Part shown: positions 38,387 to 47,802 of the stretch, in pieces
How positions within the stretch are numbered: position 1 is the first letter of the stretch
Layout of the letters: each line of letters starts with the position of its first letter
Assembly (NCBI GenBank): GCA_945861755.1
Contig: CAMAVQ010000006.1
Span: 1 to 64,000 of the forward strand
From: Gemmatimonas phototrophica
Lineage (GTDB): Bacteria; Latescibacterota; UBA2968; UBA8231
Direction: 5' to 3'
DNA length: 64,000 nucleotides
Program-made: the position numbers and the translations under genes
The notes under the pieces: generated by a model
What the model saw: the letters and a program-made list of their open reading frames with translations, nothing else
The model's database searches: none
Told to the model about the DNA's origin: nothing

Positions 38387-39706
38387 ATGATCTTGCTGCT
38401 GGTACTGGTGCTGCTGAGCCTGGTTCCAGTCGGGGCAGACCCCCCGTTGCCGGGGGATTTCAACCAGGACCAGCAACTGGACCAGGCCGATCTGCAGCTG
38501 TTGCGGGCCGCCCTGGGCAGCGCTGATTCGCGCTATGATCTGAACGGGGACAGCCGGGTCGATCTAGGCGACTTCTTTCGCTGGGTCGATGAAGTCGAAG
38601 CCGCCCCGGAAGCGATGCCGGCACCCGACTCTGCGGCGGTCATCTCCCCTTCGTCTCCGGACGAGGGGGCGGCAGTGCCCGACACCGCGCTGCCGCTCCA
38701 GCCGGTCTTGCCTGCAGATACGACCATCTCGGTGCCGGTCCTGCCCCCAGACTCAACGCCCTCGGTACTGCCGGCCTCTGCTGATTCAACGGCGCTCCCC
38801 CCTGCAGCGCCGCCGCTCGATTCTACCCTTTTCGTCCCGCCTCTGCCGCAGGACGGGGGACTGGTACTGCCCGATACCACGCGGCCCTTCCAGCCGGTCT
38901 CGCCTGCGTACTATGCCGTCTCCACCACCCATCAGACCACCACGGTGTGGCTCACCGGATATACCATCGTTCTCCACAATACCAAACCCTTCGGCATCGC
39001 CTCGCTGCGGCTAAAGGGGCAGCCGGTGGACTTTGTCCATCCCTCCCTGCCCATCGGCGACTGGGAATGGTTTTGGTTTGGCGACCCGGCCCAACCTGAG
39101 GGGCGGGCCAAGATCAAGCTGCTCGAGCAGACCTGGCAGCCTCCCGAGGTGGAGCGCAGCGAAGAAGGCGTGGTGCTCCGCTTCCGCCGGCAGAACGTGC
39201 TCCGCCGTGGTGTGGAGGTGGAGATGGCCTGTCACCTGGATGCCCGCCGCCCCGAGTTCACGGTGGAGTACACCATTCGCAACCACTCGGGCCAGTTGCT
39301 GATCAGCCCCTACATGATGGTGGGCTTCCCAGGATTCGCCAACCAGCCGTGGGTGGAGGAGGTGTCCACCGCCGAAAAGGTGCGCCGGCCGGCACACCCC
39401 TTTGCCGACTTTCTGGCCGAGGCCAAAGCCCGCAAGGTGGCGGATTATCTGCTGCTGCGCCAGGACTGGGATCCGCAGACCCAGGCGCCCGAGGCGCTCA
39501 GGGGTGCGGTGGTGCTGCGTGCGGGAGACCAGGAGTACACCCTGGCCACCACCCTGGTCGCTGCCGCTGGCCTGAAGGGGGCCTATATCGCCCATACGAA
39601 CAAGCCCCTCTATTTGACCAGCCATCTCTACGCCTTTCTCCAGAGCCTGGGTGAGGGACAGAGCCGGAGTGTGGCGGTGCATTATGTGCTGTCGAGTGGC
39701 AATTAA
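38387..39706 (+). CDS. Secreted protein with N-terminal dockerin-like repeats and Pro/Asp/Ser-rich linker
   Basis: Signal peptide; GDFNQDQQLDQADLQLLRAALGS / RYDLNGDSRVDLGDFFRWVDEV; low-complexity linker; beta-rich C-terminal domain. Confidence 0.72.
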   Translation: MILLLVLVLLSLVPVGADPPLPGDFNQDQQLDQADLQLLRAALGSADSRYDLNGDSRVDLGDFFRWVDEVEAAPEAMPAPDSAAVISPSSPDEGAAVPDTALPLQPVLPADTTISVPVLPPDSTPSVLPASADSTALPPAAPPLDSTLFVPPLPQDGGLVLPDTTRPFQPVSPAYYAVSTTHQTTTVWLTGYTIVLHNTKPFGIASLRLKGQPVDFVHPSLPIGDWEWFWFGDPAQPEGRAKIKLLEQTWQPPEVERSEEGVVLRFRRQNVLRRGVEVEMACHLDARRPEFTVEYTIRNHSGQLLISPYMMVGFPGFANQPWVEEVSTAEKVRRPAHPFADFLAEAKARKVADYLLLRQDWDPQTQAPEALRGAVVLRAGDQEYTLATTLVAAAGLKGAYIAHTNKPLYLTSHLYAFLQSLGEGQSRSVAVHYVLSSGN

Positions 39707-39718
39707 CCGGAGGCGTGC

Positions 39719-40804
39719 ATGAAAAAAGTCTTATTCGACGATCTGTACTTATGGTCGGTGTTCAACGAGACCCGCCAGCTGGATTTCAACGGCCACCTCT
39801 GGGTGCGGCCCGAGGGCAATGTGCTGATCGATCCGGTGGCGATGATCCCCTCTGACCTGGAGCATCTGGAGCGCCTGGGAGGGGCGGCCTGGATCGCGAT
39901 CACCAATACCGACCACGAGCGCCAGGCGGCCTTCTTCCGCGAGCGCACCGGGGCCAAGATCGCCGCCCACGATCTTGACGCCGACCAGTTATCCCTCCCG
40001 GTGGACCGCCGCCTGGCCGACGGGGAGGAACTCGTGCCGGGTCTGGTGGCCCTGCACCTGCACCACGGCAAGAGCCCCGGCGAAGTGGCCCTGTACTGGC
40101 CGCAGAAGAAACTGGTGCTGGCCGGCGACCTGGTGGTGGGCGCGCCAGTGGGCCGGATCAGCCTGCTGATGGACGAGAAATTGCAAGATCCGCCCCGGGC
40201 TGCCCTCGAGCTGCGCAAGCTGCTGGCCCTGGACTTTGTCCATTTGCTGGTGGGCGACGGCCACGCCATCCTGCACCAGGGCCGCGAGCGCCTGCTCGAA
40301 TGCCTGGAGGAGCGGAGCGATATCTCTATCAACAAAATCAATGTGGACGAAATGGAGTGGAAGCCGGTGGCGCGGGCCGGGCGGATCAGCTCGGCGGGAA
40401 GGCCGGCCGGGTACCAGTGGGAGGACAAGGACATCGATCCGCTCATCGGCGCTCGCGATCTGGGCTATCGCCTCATCCGCCTGCCCGCAGGGCAGGCCAC
40501 CTTTCCCCTGCACTTCCACCATGCGGTGGAAGAGATGGCCTACGTGGTGGAGGGGGAATGCATCCTGGTCTCGCCGCGCGGGAATTTTCCCGCGCGCCAG
40601 GGCGATTTTATCGCCTTTCCCCCTGGACCGCGCGGGGCGCACAAGTTCAAAAACGAGGGCGGCGCCCCCTGCGTGCTCCTGGTGCTGGGCAATGTGCTGC
40701 CCGACGATGTGGGGGAGTACCCCGACTCTCATAAGATTTTCCCCCGAGTCGCCGGCGCGATCTTCCGCAAACAGGACGCTGTGGGTTATTGGGAGGGAGA
40801 ATGA
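39719..40804 (+). CDS. MBL-fold-like hydrolase fused to a cupin domain
   Basis: ITNTDHERQAAF, LHLHHGKSPGEVALYWPQKKLVLAGDLVVG; cupin LPAGQATFPLHFHHAVEEMAYVVEGECILVSPRG. Confidence 0.75.
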   Translation: MKKVLFDDLYLWSVFNETRQLDFNGHLWVRPEGNVLIDPVAMIPSDLEHLERLGGAAWIAITNTDHERQAAFFRERTGAKIAAHDLDADQLSLPVDRRLADGEELVPGLVALHLHHGKSPGEVALYWPQKKLVLAGDLVVGAPVGRISLLMDEKLQDPPRAALELRKLLALDFVHLLVGDGHAILHQGRERLLECLEERSDISINKINVDEMEWKPVARAGRISSAGRPAGYQWEDKDIDPLIGARDLGYRLIRLPAGQATFPLHFHHAVEEMAYVVEGECILVSPRGNFPARQGDFIAFPPGPRGAHKFKNEGGAPCVLLVLGNVLPDDVGEYPDSHKIFPRVAGAIFRKQDAVGYWEGE

Positions 40805-40805
40805 G

Positions 40806-41828
40806 ATGCACGCCCTGATCGTTGTGCATCCAGATTTCGATCGCATCTGGCCCTTTGCCGCCGATCACTTCCGACGCTTGTGGCAGCAGCAGGGAGAGGT
40901 GGAGTTCGTCCGCGTGGGGGACGGGGACCAGCGCCCGCTGCGCCAGATCACCAGCCAGCCGGGCCGCATCCAGCGCCTGGCTTGCCTGGGGGTGCGGGTG
41001 GAGTTGGCGTGCCTGCGCGCTTGCGCCTCCCTGCGCGAGGCCACCTTTCAGGGAGGGTACAGCGGCAACCTCGACCGGGAATGCCTGGATCATCTAGAAC
41101 AGGCCGGGGTGCGGGTCTATCACCACCCCAGCGAGGGGTTCTGGGGCCAGACCGTGGCCGAATACGGCCTGGCCCTCACCCTGTGCGGCCTGCGCCGCAT
41201 CCCGCAGCTCCACCACCAGATCCTCACTTCGCTGGCGCCCTGGGACTACGAGCCGCCCGGCGGTCTGGGCCGGCCGGGGGCGCGGGGCCAGCAGTTTGGT
41301 GACGACGCGCGTTTTACCAGCGGCACCCTGGCCGGCAAACGGGTGCGGGTGGTGGGGGCCGGCAACATCGCCAGCCGCTACGCCAGTTTCGCCCACTTTT
41401 TGGGCGCTGAGGTGGCAGCCTGGGACCCCTTTGCCTCCGAGCCCTGTTTCCACCGCGCCGGAGCCCGCCGCGAGTGGCACCTGGAGCGGCTGGTCAGCGA
41501 CGCCGAGATCTTTGCCCCCATGGTGCCCCTCACCGATTCCACCCGCGATCTGGTCAAGGCCCACCACATCGAGGCCCTGCCCAAGGGCTGCCTGGTGGTG
41601 CTGGTGACCCGGGCCCGCATCTGCGACACCCAGGCCCTGCGCCGGCGGGTGCTGGCCGACGAGTTGAGCCTGGCCGCCGACGTGTGGGAGGTGGAGCCCG
41701 TACCCCTGGACGATCCGCTGTTGGGCCGGCCCAACGTGGTCCATACCCCCCACAATGCCGGCCGCACCATCGACGCCAACCGCGCCTGGGCCGAGAAGTT
41801 GGCGGAACAGTTTCTGCCCCCCATCTGA
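40806..41828 (+). CDS. D-isomer-specific 2-hydroxyacid dehydrogenase
   Basis: GKRVRVVGAGNIASRYASFAHFLGAEVAAWDP, PNVVHTPHNAG. Confidence 0.82.
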   Translation: MHALIVVHPDFDRIWPFAADHFRRLWQQQGEVEFVRVGDGDQRPLRQITSQPGRIQRLACLGVRVELACLRACASLREATFQGGYSGNLDRECLDHLEQAGVRVYHHPSEGFWGQTVAEYGLALTLCGLRRIPQLHHQILTSLAPWDYEPPGGLGRPGARGQQFGDDARFTSGTLAGKRVRVVGAGNIASRYASFAHFLGAEVAAWDPFASEPCFHRAGARREWHLERLVSDAEIFAPMVPLTDSTRDLVKAHHIEALPKGCLVVLVTRARICDTQALRRRVLADELSLAADVWEVEPVPLDDPLLGRPNVVHTPHNAGRTIDANRAWAEKLAEQFLPPI

Positions 41829-41841
41829 GGGGATAACTCCT

Positions 41842-41896
41842 TGTCAAAAAGAAGGTGCGGCGGTATTCTTAGGTGAGTTTATCTTCTTTTTTGACA
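41842..41896. repeat. Inverted repeat in the leader of the transketolase-like gene
   Basis: tgtcaaaaagaag (41842) ... cttcttttttgaca (41883), arms differ by one T. Confidence 0.6.
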
Positions 41897-41907
41897 GGAG
41901 TGTACCC

Positions 41908-44175
41908 GTGAAAAGTTTACACACCCTCGATACGGCCCAGCAGCAGCGCAACCAGGCTCTGCTCGGCGCGGCCCGCCATCTCAGGGATGACAGTATCACC
42001 TCCCAGGTCCTGCCCCTGCAACTGGACGTCGCCACCCTGGAGCAGCTGAGCCCGGAGCAGGTCCACGCCCTGGAGGCGCTGCAGATCGAGGCAGCCCGCA
42101 TCGCCATCCGCTCCCTGGCCTCCCTGGCCAAGATCAACGAGCTGGACCACCTGGGTGGGGGACTGGAACTCATACCCTCCCTGCTGATGAGCCTGGCGGT
42201 GAGCGACTACGAGCGGGTCGAGTATACCATCGAACACGCCCATACCAGCATCGGCTATTTCTCCTGTCTGGCCGCCCTGGGTTTTGTCGATACCCAGTTG
42301 GTGGTCGATGGGTTCCGCCGCAGCCTGGATATCCCCGGCCACGTGGCGTGGCTGCCAGGGGGCACCCAGCTCAACGGCGGCCGCCTGGGGGTGATGGTGC
42401 CGGTGGCCGTGGGCCAGGCCCTGGGCAAACGCGCGTTCTACGGTGAGGGGAGCTGGGTATTGACCCACTGCGGGGACGCGGGCTGGATCTCGGGCCAGGC
42501 CCTCAACGGCTTCAACGGCGCTTCCCTGCACGGAGCGCCCATCACCTTTGTGATGCACCGCAACGGCATCCAGCTCTCGGGGCCCACCCGCAGCATTATG
42601 GATCGCGATCCGCGCCGCATCATCGGGGCCCTGGGCGTCGAGATCCTCGAAATCCCCACCTTGCTGGACACCGCGGCCCTGTACCAGGCCTATCGCCAGG
42701 CCTTTGCCCTGGCCCAAGAGGGCAAACCCTCGCTGATCTATCCGGTGGGCTTTCGCTCCAAGGGCGAGGAAAAGGTCACGCTCACCACTTTTGGCCAGAG
42801 CTACGGCATCCTCCCCGAGTTGGGAGCCTTTGCCGGCAAACACCAAGTGACGATGGACCAGGAGGTGTGGATCCCCGGCTCGCTGATGAGCTTCAGGGAC
42901 GTGATCCCGATGATCGAGTGTGTCTTCCTGGTGAACCAGCTGCCCGGCGGCGAGGGCCACCACGACGGCCATATGAAAGGCCGCAAGGAAGAGGAAGTCC
43001 TGGCCGGCCCCCTGCTCCAGCAAAGCCCGGCCCAGCAGCAGGCGCTCGAAGCACTGCGCCGTCAGTCGCCCAGGATCGTGGTCACCCAGCCCCGGCCGGC
43101 GCCGGGCACCCCGAACCTGGTCCTGCCCGGCGAGGCCCTGGAGGCGGTGAAGCTGCCGGCCGCCGGTACCAAGGCCAGCCCCCGGGCTGGCTCCGAAGCC
43201 GGGTACGAGGCGGTGGCCCGGGCCTTCCCCGAGCGGGTCTTTGTGGTCAGCTGCGATCTAGACGTCTCCACCCGTCTGGCCAAGGCCGGGGCGCTGCTGC
43301 CCAAGGGCCACCGCTTCGAGATGAGCATCGAGGAGCAGGCCGCGGTCCTGATGGCCGACGGGCTGGCCATGGCCACCCGCCAGCCGCAGCTGAATGTGGT
43401 CTCCACCTTTGCCGCCTTCTTCGAGGGTATCGCCCGCGAGGGCTTTGAATTGTGGCGGTACCAGCGCAACCTCAACGGCATCAACGAGGGGCTCAACGTC
43501 ACCTTCCATCTCTCCCACGTGGGCGCCTGCACCGGCCGCGACCACTTCTCGGGCTGGAGCCTGGACTGGATCAATATCGGCCTGACCTATCTGCCCTACC
43601 TGCGGCGCTTCTACGCCCCGGCCGACGCCCGCGCCGCCTTTCTGGCGGTGCGCGATCTGGCCGCCCATTACGGGGGCCACGTGCTGGCCATCGCGCGCGA
43701 CAACCTGCCGGTGCTGGAACGGCAGGACGGCTCTGGCCCGCTGTGGGAGGCCCACGCCGCCTGGGAGGAAACCACCCTGTACCGGACCCATGCCGGCGCC
43801 CGGCGGGCCATCCTGGCCCTGGGTGCCCCGGCCTTTATGGCCGGCGAGGCGGCGGCCCAGTTAGAAGGGGAAGGGTTGCCGGTGGATGTGTACATCGCCA
43901 ACAGTCTGCCCCTGCCCCACGGAATGCTGGAAAAGTGGATCACCCGGTACGACCAGGGGCTGGTCACCATCGAGGATGGGCTGATCGGCACGCCCGAAAG
44001 CGGTCTGAGGGGTTTTGCCGGTTTGGTGGCCAGCGCGGCCCAGGGCCGGGTGCCCCTGGCCCACCTTGGTATCACCGACCCCCGCGTCGCCCCTGCCGAA
44101 GGCTTCCCCGAAATCTGGGACTATTTCGGGATCACCGCCCAGGCATTGGTCGAGGCCGCGAAAGGGTTGTCGTAG
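41908..44175 (+). CDS. Transketolase-like thiamine-diphosphate enzyme
   Basis: GTG start after an RBS; TIEHAHTSIGYFSCLAALG, HCGDAGWISGQALNGFNGA, C-terminal transketolase Pyr/C domains. Confidence 0.82.
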   Translation: MKSLHTLDTAQQQRNQALLGAARHLRDDSITSQVLPLQLDVATLEQLSPEQVHALEALQIEAARIAIRSLASLAKINELDHLGGGLELIPSLLMSLAVSDYERVEYTIEHAHTSIGYFSCLAALGFVDTQLVVDGFRRSLDIPGHVAWLPGGTQLNGGRLGVMVPVAVGQALGKRAFYGEGSWVLTHCGDAGWISGQALNGFNGASLHGAPITFVMHRNGIQLSGPTRSIMDRDPRRIIGALGVEILEIPTLLDTAALYQAYRQAFALAQEGKPSLIYPVGFRSKGEEKVTLTTFGQSYGILPELGAFAGKHQVTMDQEVWIPGSLMSFRDVIPMIECVFLVNQLPGGEGHHDGHMKGRKEEEVLAGPLLQQSPAQQQALEALRRQSPRIVVTQPRPAPGTPNLVLPGEALEAVKLPAAGTKASPRAGSEAGYEAVARAFPERVFVVSCDLDVSTRLAKAGALLPKGHRFEMSIEEQAAVLMADGLAMATRQPQLNVVSTFAAFFEGIAREGFELWRYQRNLNGINEGLNVTFHLSHVGACTGRDHFSGWSLDWINIGLTYLPYLRRFYAPADARAAFLAVRDLAAHYGGHVLAIARDNLPVLERQDGSGPLWEAHAAWEETTLYRTHAGARRAILALGAPAFMAGEAAAQLEGEGLPVDVYIANSLPLPHGMLEKWITRYDQGLVTIEDGLIGTPESGLRGFAGLVASAAQGRVPLAHLGITDPRVAPAEGFPEIWDYFGITAQALVEAAKGLS

Positions 44176-44199
44176 GGGCGCATCCTAATGCGCCCCTAC
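44172..44199. repeat. Perfect palindromic unit overlapping the transketolase-like stop codon
   Basis: gtaggggcgcat-ccta-atgcgcccctac; TAG stop lies in the left arm. Confidence 0.75.
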
Positions 44200-44241
44200 A
44201 CGCGTTCAGGACCATCACCAATTCACAGGAGTGAATCGCAC

Positions 44242-44865
44242 ATGTCTAAATTCGTTTTCCTCATTCTGCTCGCCGCCCTCACCAGCTGTGCCTCCAAGGG
44301 AGGCAACCCCCAACTCCTCTCCAATCCAGGTCATCCCAAGATGAACGAACAGGCACCCGCATCCTTCAAGGTCGAATTCAAGACCAGTGTCGGCAGTTTT
44401 GAGGTCGAAGTGACCCGCGCCCTTTCTCCCCACGGGGCGGACCGTTTCTACAATCTGGTCCAAAACGGATTCTTCGACGGTCAGCGCTTCTTCCGGGTGG
44501 TCCCCGGATTCATCGTCCAGTTCGGCCTGCACGGGGATCCCCAGATCTCGGCGGCCTGGCGCGAGGCCAACATCGCCGACGATCCGGTTCAGACCACCAA
44601 CGCGCGCGGCACCATCACCTTTGCCACTGCCGGTCCCAACACCCGCACCACCCAGCTCTTCATCAATTTCCAGGACAACGGCGGCCTCGACGGGCAGGGA
44701 TTTTCGCCCTTCGGCAAGGTGGTGGAAGGCATGGAAGTAGTGGACAAGATCAACAGCGAATACGGACAACAGCCCAGCCAGGGCAAGATCCAGATGGAAG
44801 GCAATGCCTATCTGACGTCCAAGTTTCCCAAACTGGATTACATAGAACACGCCAGCGTCAAATGA
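44242..44865 (+). CDS. Cyclophilin-type peptidyl-prolyl cis-trans isomerase, lipoprotein
   Basis: Lipobox LTSC; FYNLVQNGFFDGQRFFRVVPGFIVQFG, TTQLFINFQDN, FSPFGKVVEGMEVVDKI. Confidence 0.93.
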   Translation: MSKFVFLILLAALTSCASKGGNPQLLSNPGHPKMNEQAPASFKVEFKTSVGSFEVEVTRALSPHGADRFYNLVQNGFFDGQRFFRVVPGFIVQFGLHGDPQISAAWREANIADDPVQTTNARGTITFATAGPNTRTTQLFINFQDNGGLDGQGFSPFGKVVEGMEVVDKINSEYGQQPSQGKIQMEGNAYLTSKFPKLDYIEHASVK

Positions 44866-44887
44866 GCGGGAGGGGCAGGCAGGAGGC

Positions 44888-45781
44888 TTGAGTCTTCCGG
44901 CTGACCAGCCCATCGGCCTGCGGACCGGGATCTTGGCGTTTGCCGCCGCCCTCTTGTGGGGGGGCAACGCGGTGTTCATCAAGATCGGCCTGCAGGGCAT
45001 GCCCCCCATCGCCATGGCCGGGGCGCGTTTTGCCATCGGCGCCGTGACGGTGGCGGTGGGCGCCCTGGTCGCCGGCGTCTCCCTGCGCGGCCTGTCCGGT
45101 AGCTGGCGTGGCCTGGGGGTGCTCCAACTGGTCTTCGTCTCCCAGATCCTGCTGCTCAATCTGGGCACCCTGTGGACCACGGCCAGCCGCGCCGCGGTGC
45201 TGATCAACGCCTACCCCTTCTTCACCGCTCTTTTTGCCCACTTTCTGCTGCAGGACGACCGACTCAGCCGGGTGAAATTGCTGGGATTGCTCTGTTCCTT
45301 TGCCGGAGTGCTCCTGCTCTTCGCCGAATCCCTGACTCTGTTCGACACCACCTACTTGCTGGGCGATGCCCTGGTCCTGGGCAGCGGCATGTTCCTGGGG
45401 CTGCGCCAGGTGGTGCTCAAGCGCCTGGTGCGGGGCATACATCCCTACCAAGTGCTCTTCTGGCAGGCGGCCCTCAGCTTGCCGATCTTTGGGATACTGA
45501 GCCTGATCTGGGAAGACGGGGCCGTGTATCACTTGGACCTGGCGGTGATCGGCGCGCTGCTCTACCAGGGCGTGATCGTGGCCGGTCTGTGCTTCATTGT
45601 CTGGGTCTCGCTCTTGCGCCGCCACAGCGCCAGCCGGCTGGGGGTGTACAGCTTTGCCACCCCGCCGGCCGGGGTGTTGCTCAGCGCCCTGCTGCTGGGC
45701 GAGGCCATCTCCCCGGCCCTGTGGGCGAGTATGGCCCTGGTGGCGGTGGGCATCGCCATCGTCAACCGGGAGGGAGGGTGA
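44888..45781 (+). CDS. EamA/DMT family permease
   Basis: Ten-TM pattern; ALLWGGNAVFIKIGL and second repeat. Confidence 0.88.
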   Translation: MSLPADQPIGLRTGILAFAAALLWGGNAVFIKIGLQGMPPIAMAGARFAIGAVTVAVGALVAGVSLRGLSGSWRGLGVLQLVFVSQILLLNLGTLWTTASRAAVLINAYPFFTALFAHFLLQDDRLSRVKLLGLLCSFAGVLLLFAESLTLFDTTYLLGDALVLGSGMFLGLRQVVLKRLVRGIHPYQVLFWQAALSLPIFGILSLIWEDGAVYHLDLAVIGALLYQGVIVAGLCFIVWVSLLRRHSASRLGVYSFATPPAGVLLSALLLGEAISPALWASMALVAVGIAIVNREGG

Positions 45782-45782
45782 G

Positions 45783-46787
45783 ATGGATGTCATCAAGATG
45801 ATGATGTTCGACCTGAACTGGTCCAAACACGACGCGCCTCACCCCTGCAATCTGCCCAGCAGCCCTCAAGATTGGGCCTGGGTGGACCCGCAGACCTATT
45901 TCGACTGGCAGGTGGGGGTGGGCAACAACGCGATCTTTCTGCAAGCCTACACCTATGGCGGATACGCCTTCTACCCCACCCGGCTGGGCCCGGTGCCCCC
46001 GGGTCCGGGCCAGCACCTGCTGCCCAAGGTTTTCGAGCTGTCGCACCAGGCGGGCCTGCCCTTCTGCTCCTACTTCTGCGTGGGGGCCGACGTGGCCACC
46101 AATGGATATCATGGCGAGTGGGTGATCCCCGGCAGCCGGCGCACCTGGAGTCACGGTTTTCTGGGCCCCGAGAGCCCCTGGACCGACCTGCTGTGTGCGC
46201 GGGTGCGCGAGTTTTTGCGCGAGTACCCGGTGGACTGGCTGATGTTCGACTGGTTCTGCTACGGAGATCTGAAGACCGATTTCCAGGTGCAGCCGTACTG
46301 GTTCGTCAAGGAGCCCTTTGCGCGGATCATCGGCCGCCCTATGCCCGAGGACCCGGCCCAGATCACCCCTGAAGAGAGCCTCGAGTACAAGCGCCAGGTG
46401 CTAGCCGAGCAGTTCGGTCGCCTGCGCGACACGGTGAAAGAGACCAGCCCGCAGACCCGTATCTGCTTCACCCCTCCCTACTGGGGGCCGGCCGATCCGC
46501 AGTGGGTGGACCATCCCATGCTGGCCGGCAGCGACATGCTCTTGGCCGAGTTCTCCAGCGAGGAGACCATGGCCTGGTTGCTGAGCATCCGCCGGCCCGG
46601 CCAGCGGGTGATGGGCACGGTGATGAACGTGCACGGCCCCATGTCCCCCGAGGAGATGCTGAAGTGGGCCCAGCGGGGCTGCGATTTGAGCGGGTACCTG
46701 TGGGGTACGCCCCCGGTGTTCAAACCCCATTCGGCCCACGTGGCCGGCATGGAGGCGGTGAAACGGGGATTCGAATTGATTGGCTAA
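45783..46787 (+). CDS. Putative TIM-barrel glycoside-hydrolase-like protein
   Basis: WLMFDWFCYGDLKTDFQVQPYWFVKEPF, RICFTPPYWGPADPQWVDHPML; translationally coupled to the EamA gene. Confidence 0.55.
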   Translation: MDVIKMMMFDLNWSKHDAPHPCNLPSSPQDWAWVDPQTYFDWQVGVGNNAIFLQAYTYGGYAFYPTRLGPVPPGPGQHLLPKVFELSHQAGLPFCSYFCVGADVATNGYHGEWVIPGSRRTWSHGFLGPESPWTDLLCARVREFLREYPVDWLMFDWFCYGDLKTDFQVQPYWFVKEPFARIIGRPMPEDPAQITPEESLEYKRQVLAEQFGRLRDTVKETSPQTRICFTPPYWGPADPQWVDHPMLAGSDMLLAEFSSEETMAWLLSIRRPGQRVMGTVMNVHGPMSPEEMLKWAQRGCDLSGYLWGTPPVFKPHSAHVAGMEAVKRGFELIG

Positions 46788-46802
46788 TCAGGAGGGGAAC
46801 CG

Positions 46803-47801
46803 ATGAAAATAGCTTTGAGCGGTGATCCGGAACCCGGGCACCTACAGTTCATGCAGCAACTGGGATTGCAGTACGTGGTCAGCGGTGCGGCCGCCAGTCC
46901 CGAGGGGGTGGTGGAGCTGGAGCCCATGCAGCGCAAGCGCGAGGCCTTTGCCAAGGCCGGCTTTTCCTGGGACGTGATCGAGAACCTGCCGCCGCTGTGT
47001 TACGACAAGGTAATGTTCGGGCTGCCCGGTCGCGACGAGCAGATCGACAAGGTCTGCCAGTCTATCCGCAACATCGCCCGGGCCGGTATCCCGGTGTTGC
47101 AGTACCAGTGGATGCTGCTGGGCGGATTGCGCACCGAATACAGCCCCACGGGCCGGGGCGGGTCGCGGTACCCGCGCTTCGACATGGCGGTGGCCGAACG
47201 TATGCCGGCGGCGGCCATGGACTGGCTGCGCGGCGGCGGTCCCTATCCCCACTTGCCCGACCGCGACATGAGCCAGCAGGAGGTGCGCGACAACCTGACC
47301 TATTTCCTGGAGCGGATCGTGCCGGTGGCCGAGGCCGAGGGGGTGAAGATCGCTGCCCACCCCGACGACGCGCCAGTGCCCTATTATATGGGCGTGGGCC
47401 GCATCCTGGTCGATGAGGCCGGTATGCAGCAGGTGATCGACGCGGTGCCCAGCCCCAACAACGGCCTGGGCTTCTGCATGGGCACCATCGGCACCATGGA
47501 CCAGGTGGACGTGGTGGCGGCGATTCGCCGCTTCGGCGGGCAGCAGCGCATCTTCTTCGCCCACTTCCGCAATCCGCGCGGCCAGGTGCCTGCCTTCGAA
47601 GAGGTTTTCCCCGACGAGGGGGATATCGACATGGTGGCGGCAGTGCAGGCTTTTAACGAGGTGGGCTTCGACGGGCTCATCCGTATCGATCATTGCCCGG
47701 GGGTGGTGGGCGACAACGGGCGGGCTGACCGGTCATTTGCTTTTCAGGTGGGTTATCTCAGAGGGCTGGTCAATGCCCTGCGCGATCTAGGAGGGAAATA
47801 A
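46803..47801 (+). CDS. Mannonate dehydratase (UxuA)-like TIM-barrel protein, second paralog
   Basis: IAAHPDDAP, FCMGTIGTM, FFAHFRNPRG, VFPDEGDIDM, IRIDHCPG. Confidence 0.88.
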   Translation: MKIALSGDPEPGHLQFMQQLGLQYVVSGAAASPEGVVELEPMQRKREAFAKAGFSWDVIENLPPLCYDKVMFGLPGRDEQIDKVCQSIRNIARAGIPVLQYQWMLLGGLRTEYSPTGRGGSRYPRFDMAVAERMPAAAMDWLRGGGPYPHLPDRDMSQQEVRDNLTYFLERIVPVAEAEGVKIAAHPDDAPVPYYMGVGRILVDEAGMQQVIDAVPSPNNGLGFCMGTIGTMDQVDVVAAIRRFGGQQRIFFAHFRNPRGQVPAFEEVFPDEGDIDMVAAVQAFNEVGFDGLIRIDHCPGVVGDNGRADRSFAFQVGYLRGLVNALRDLGGK

Positions 47802-47802
47802 G

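Noticed and set aside
38600-38890. Repetitive linker DNA of the dockerin protein as a CRISPR-like or satellite array
   Set aside because: In-frame P/D/S/T linker coding sequence with irregular period; no spacer structure.
40236-40805. N-terminal extension of the hydroxyacid dehydrogenase ORF
   Set aside because: It overlaps the MBL-cupin gene out of frame; ATG at 40806 fits the family length.
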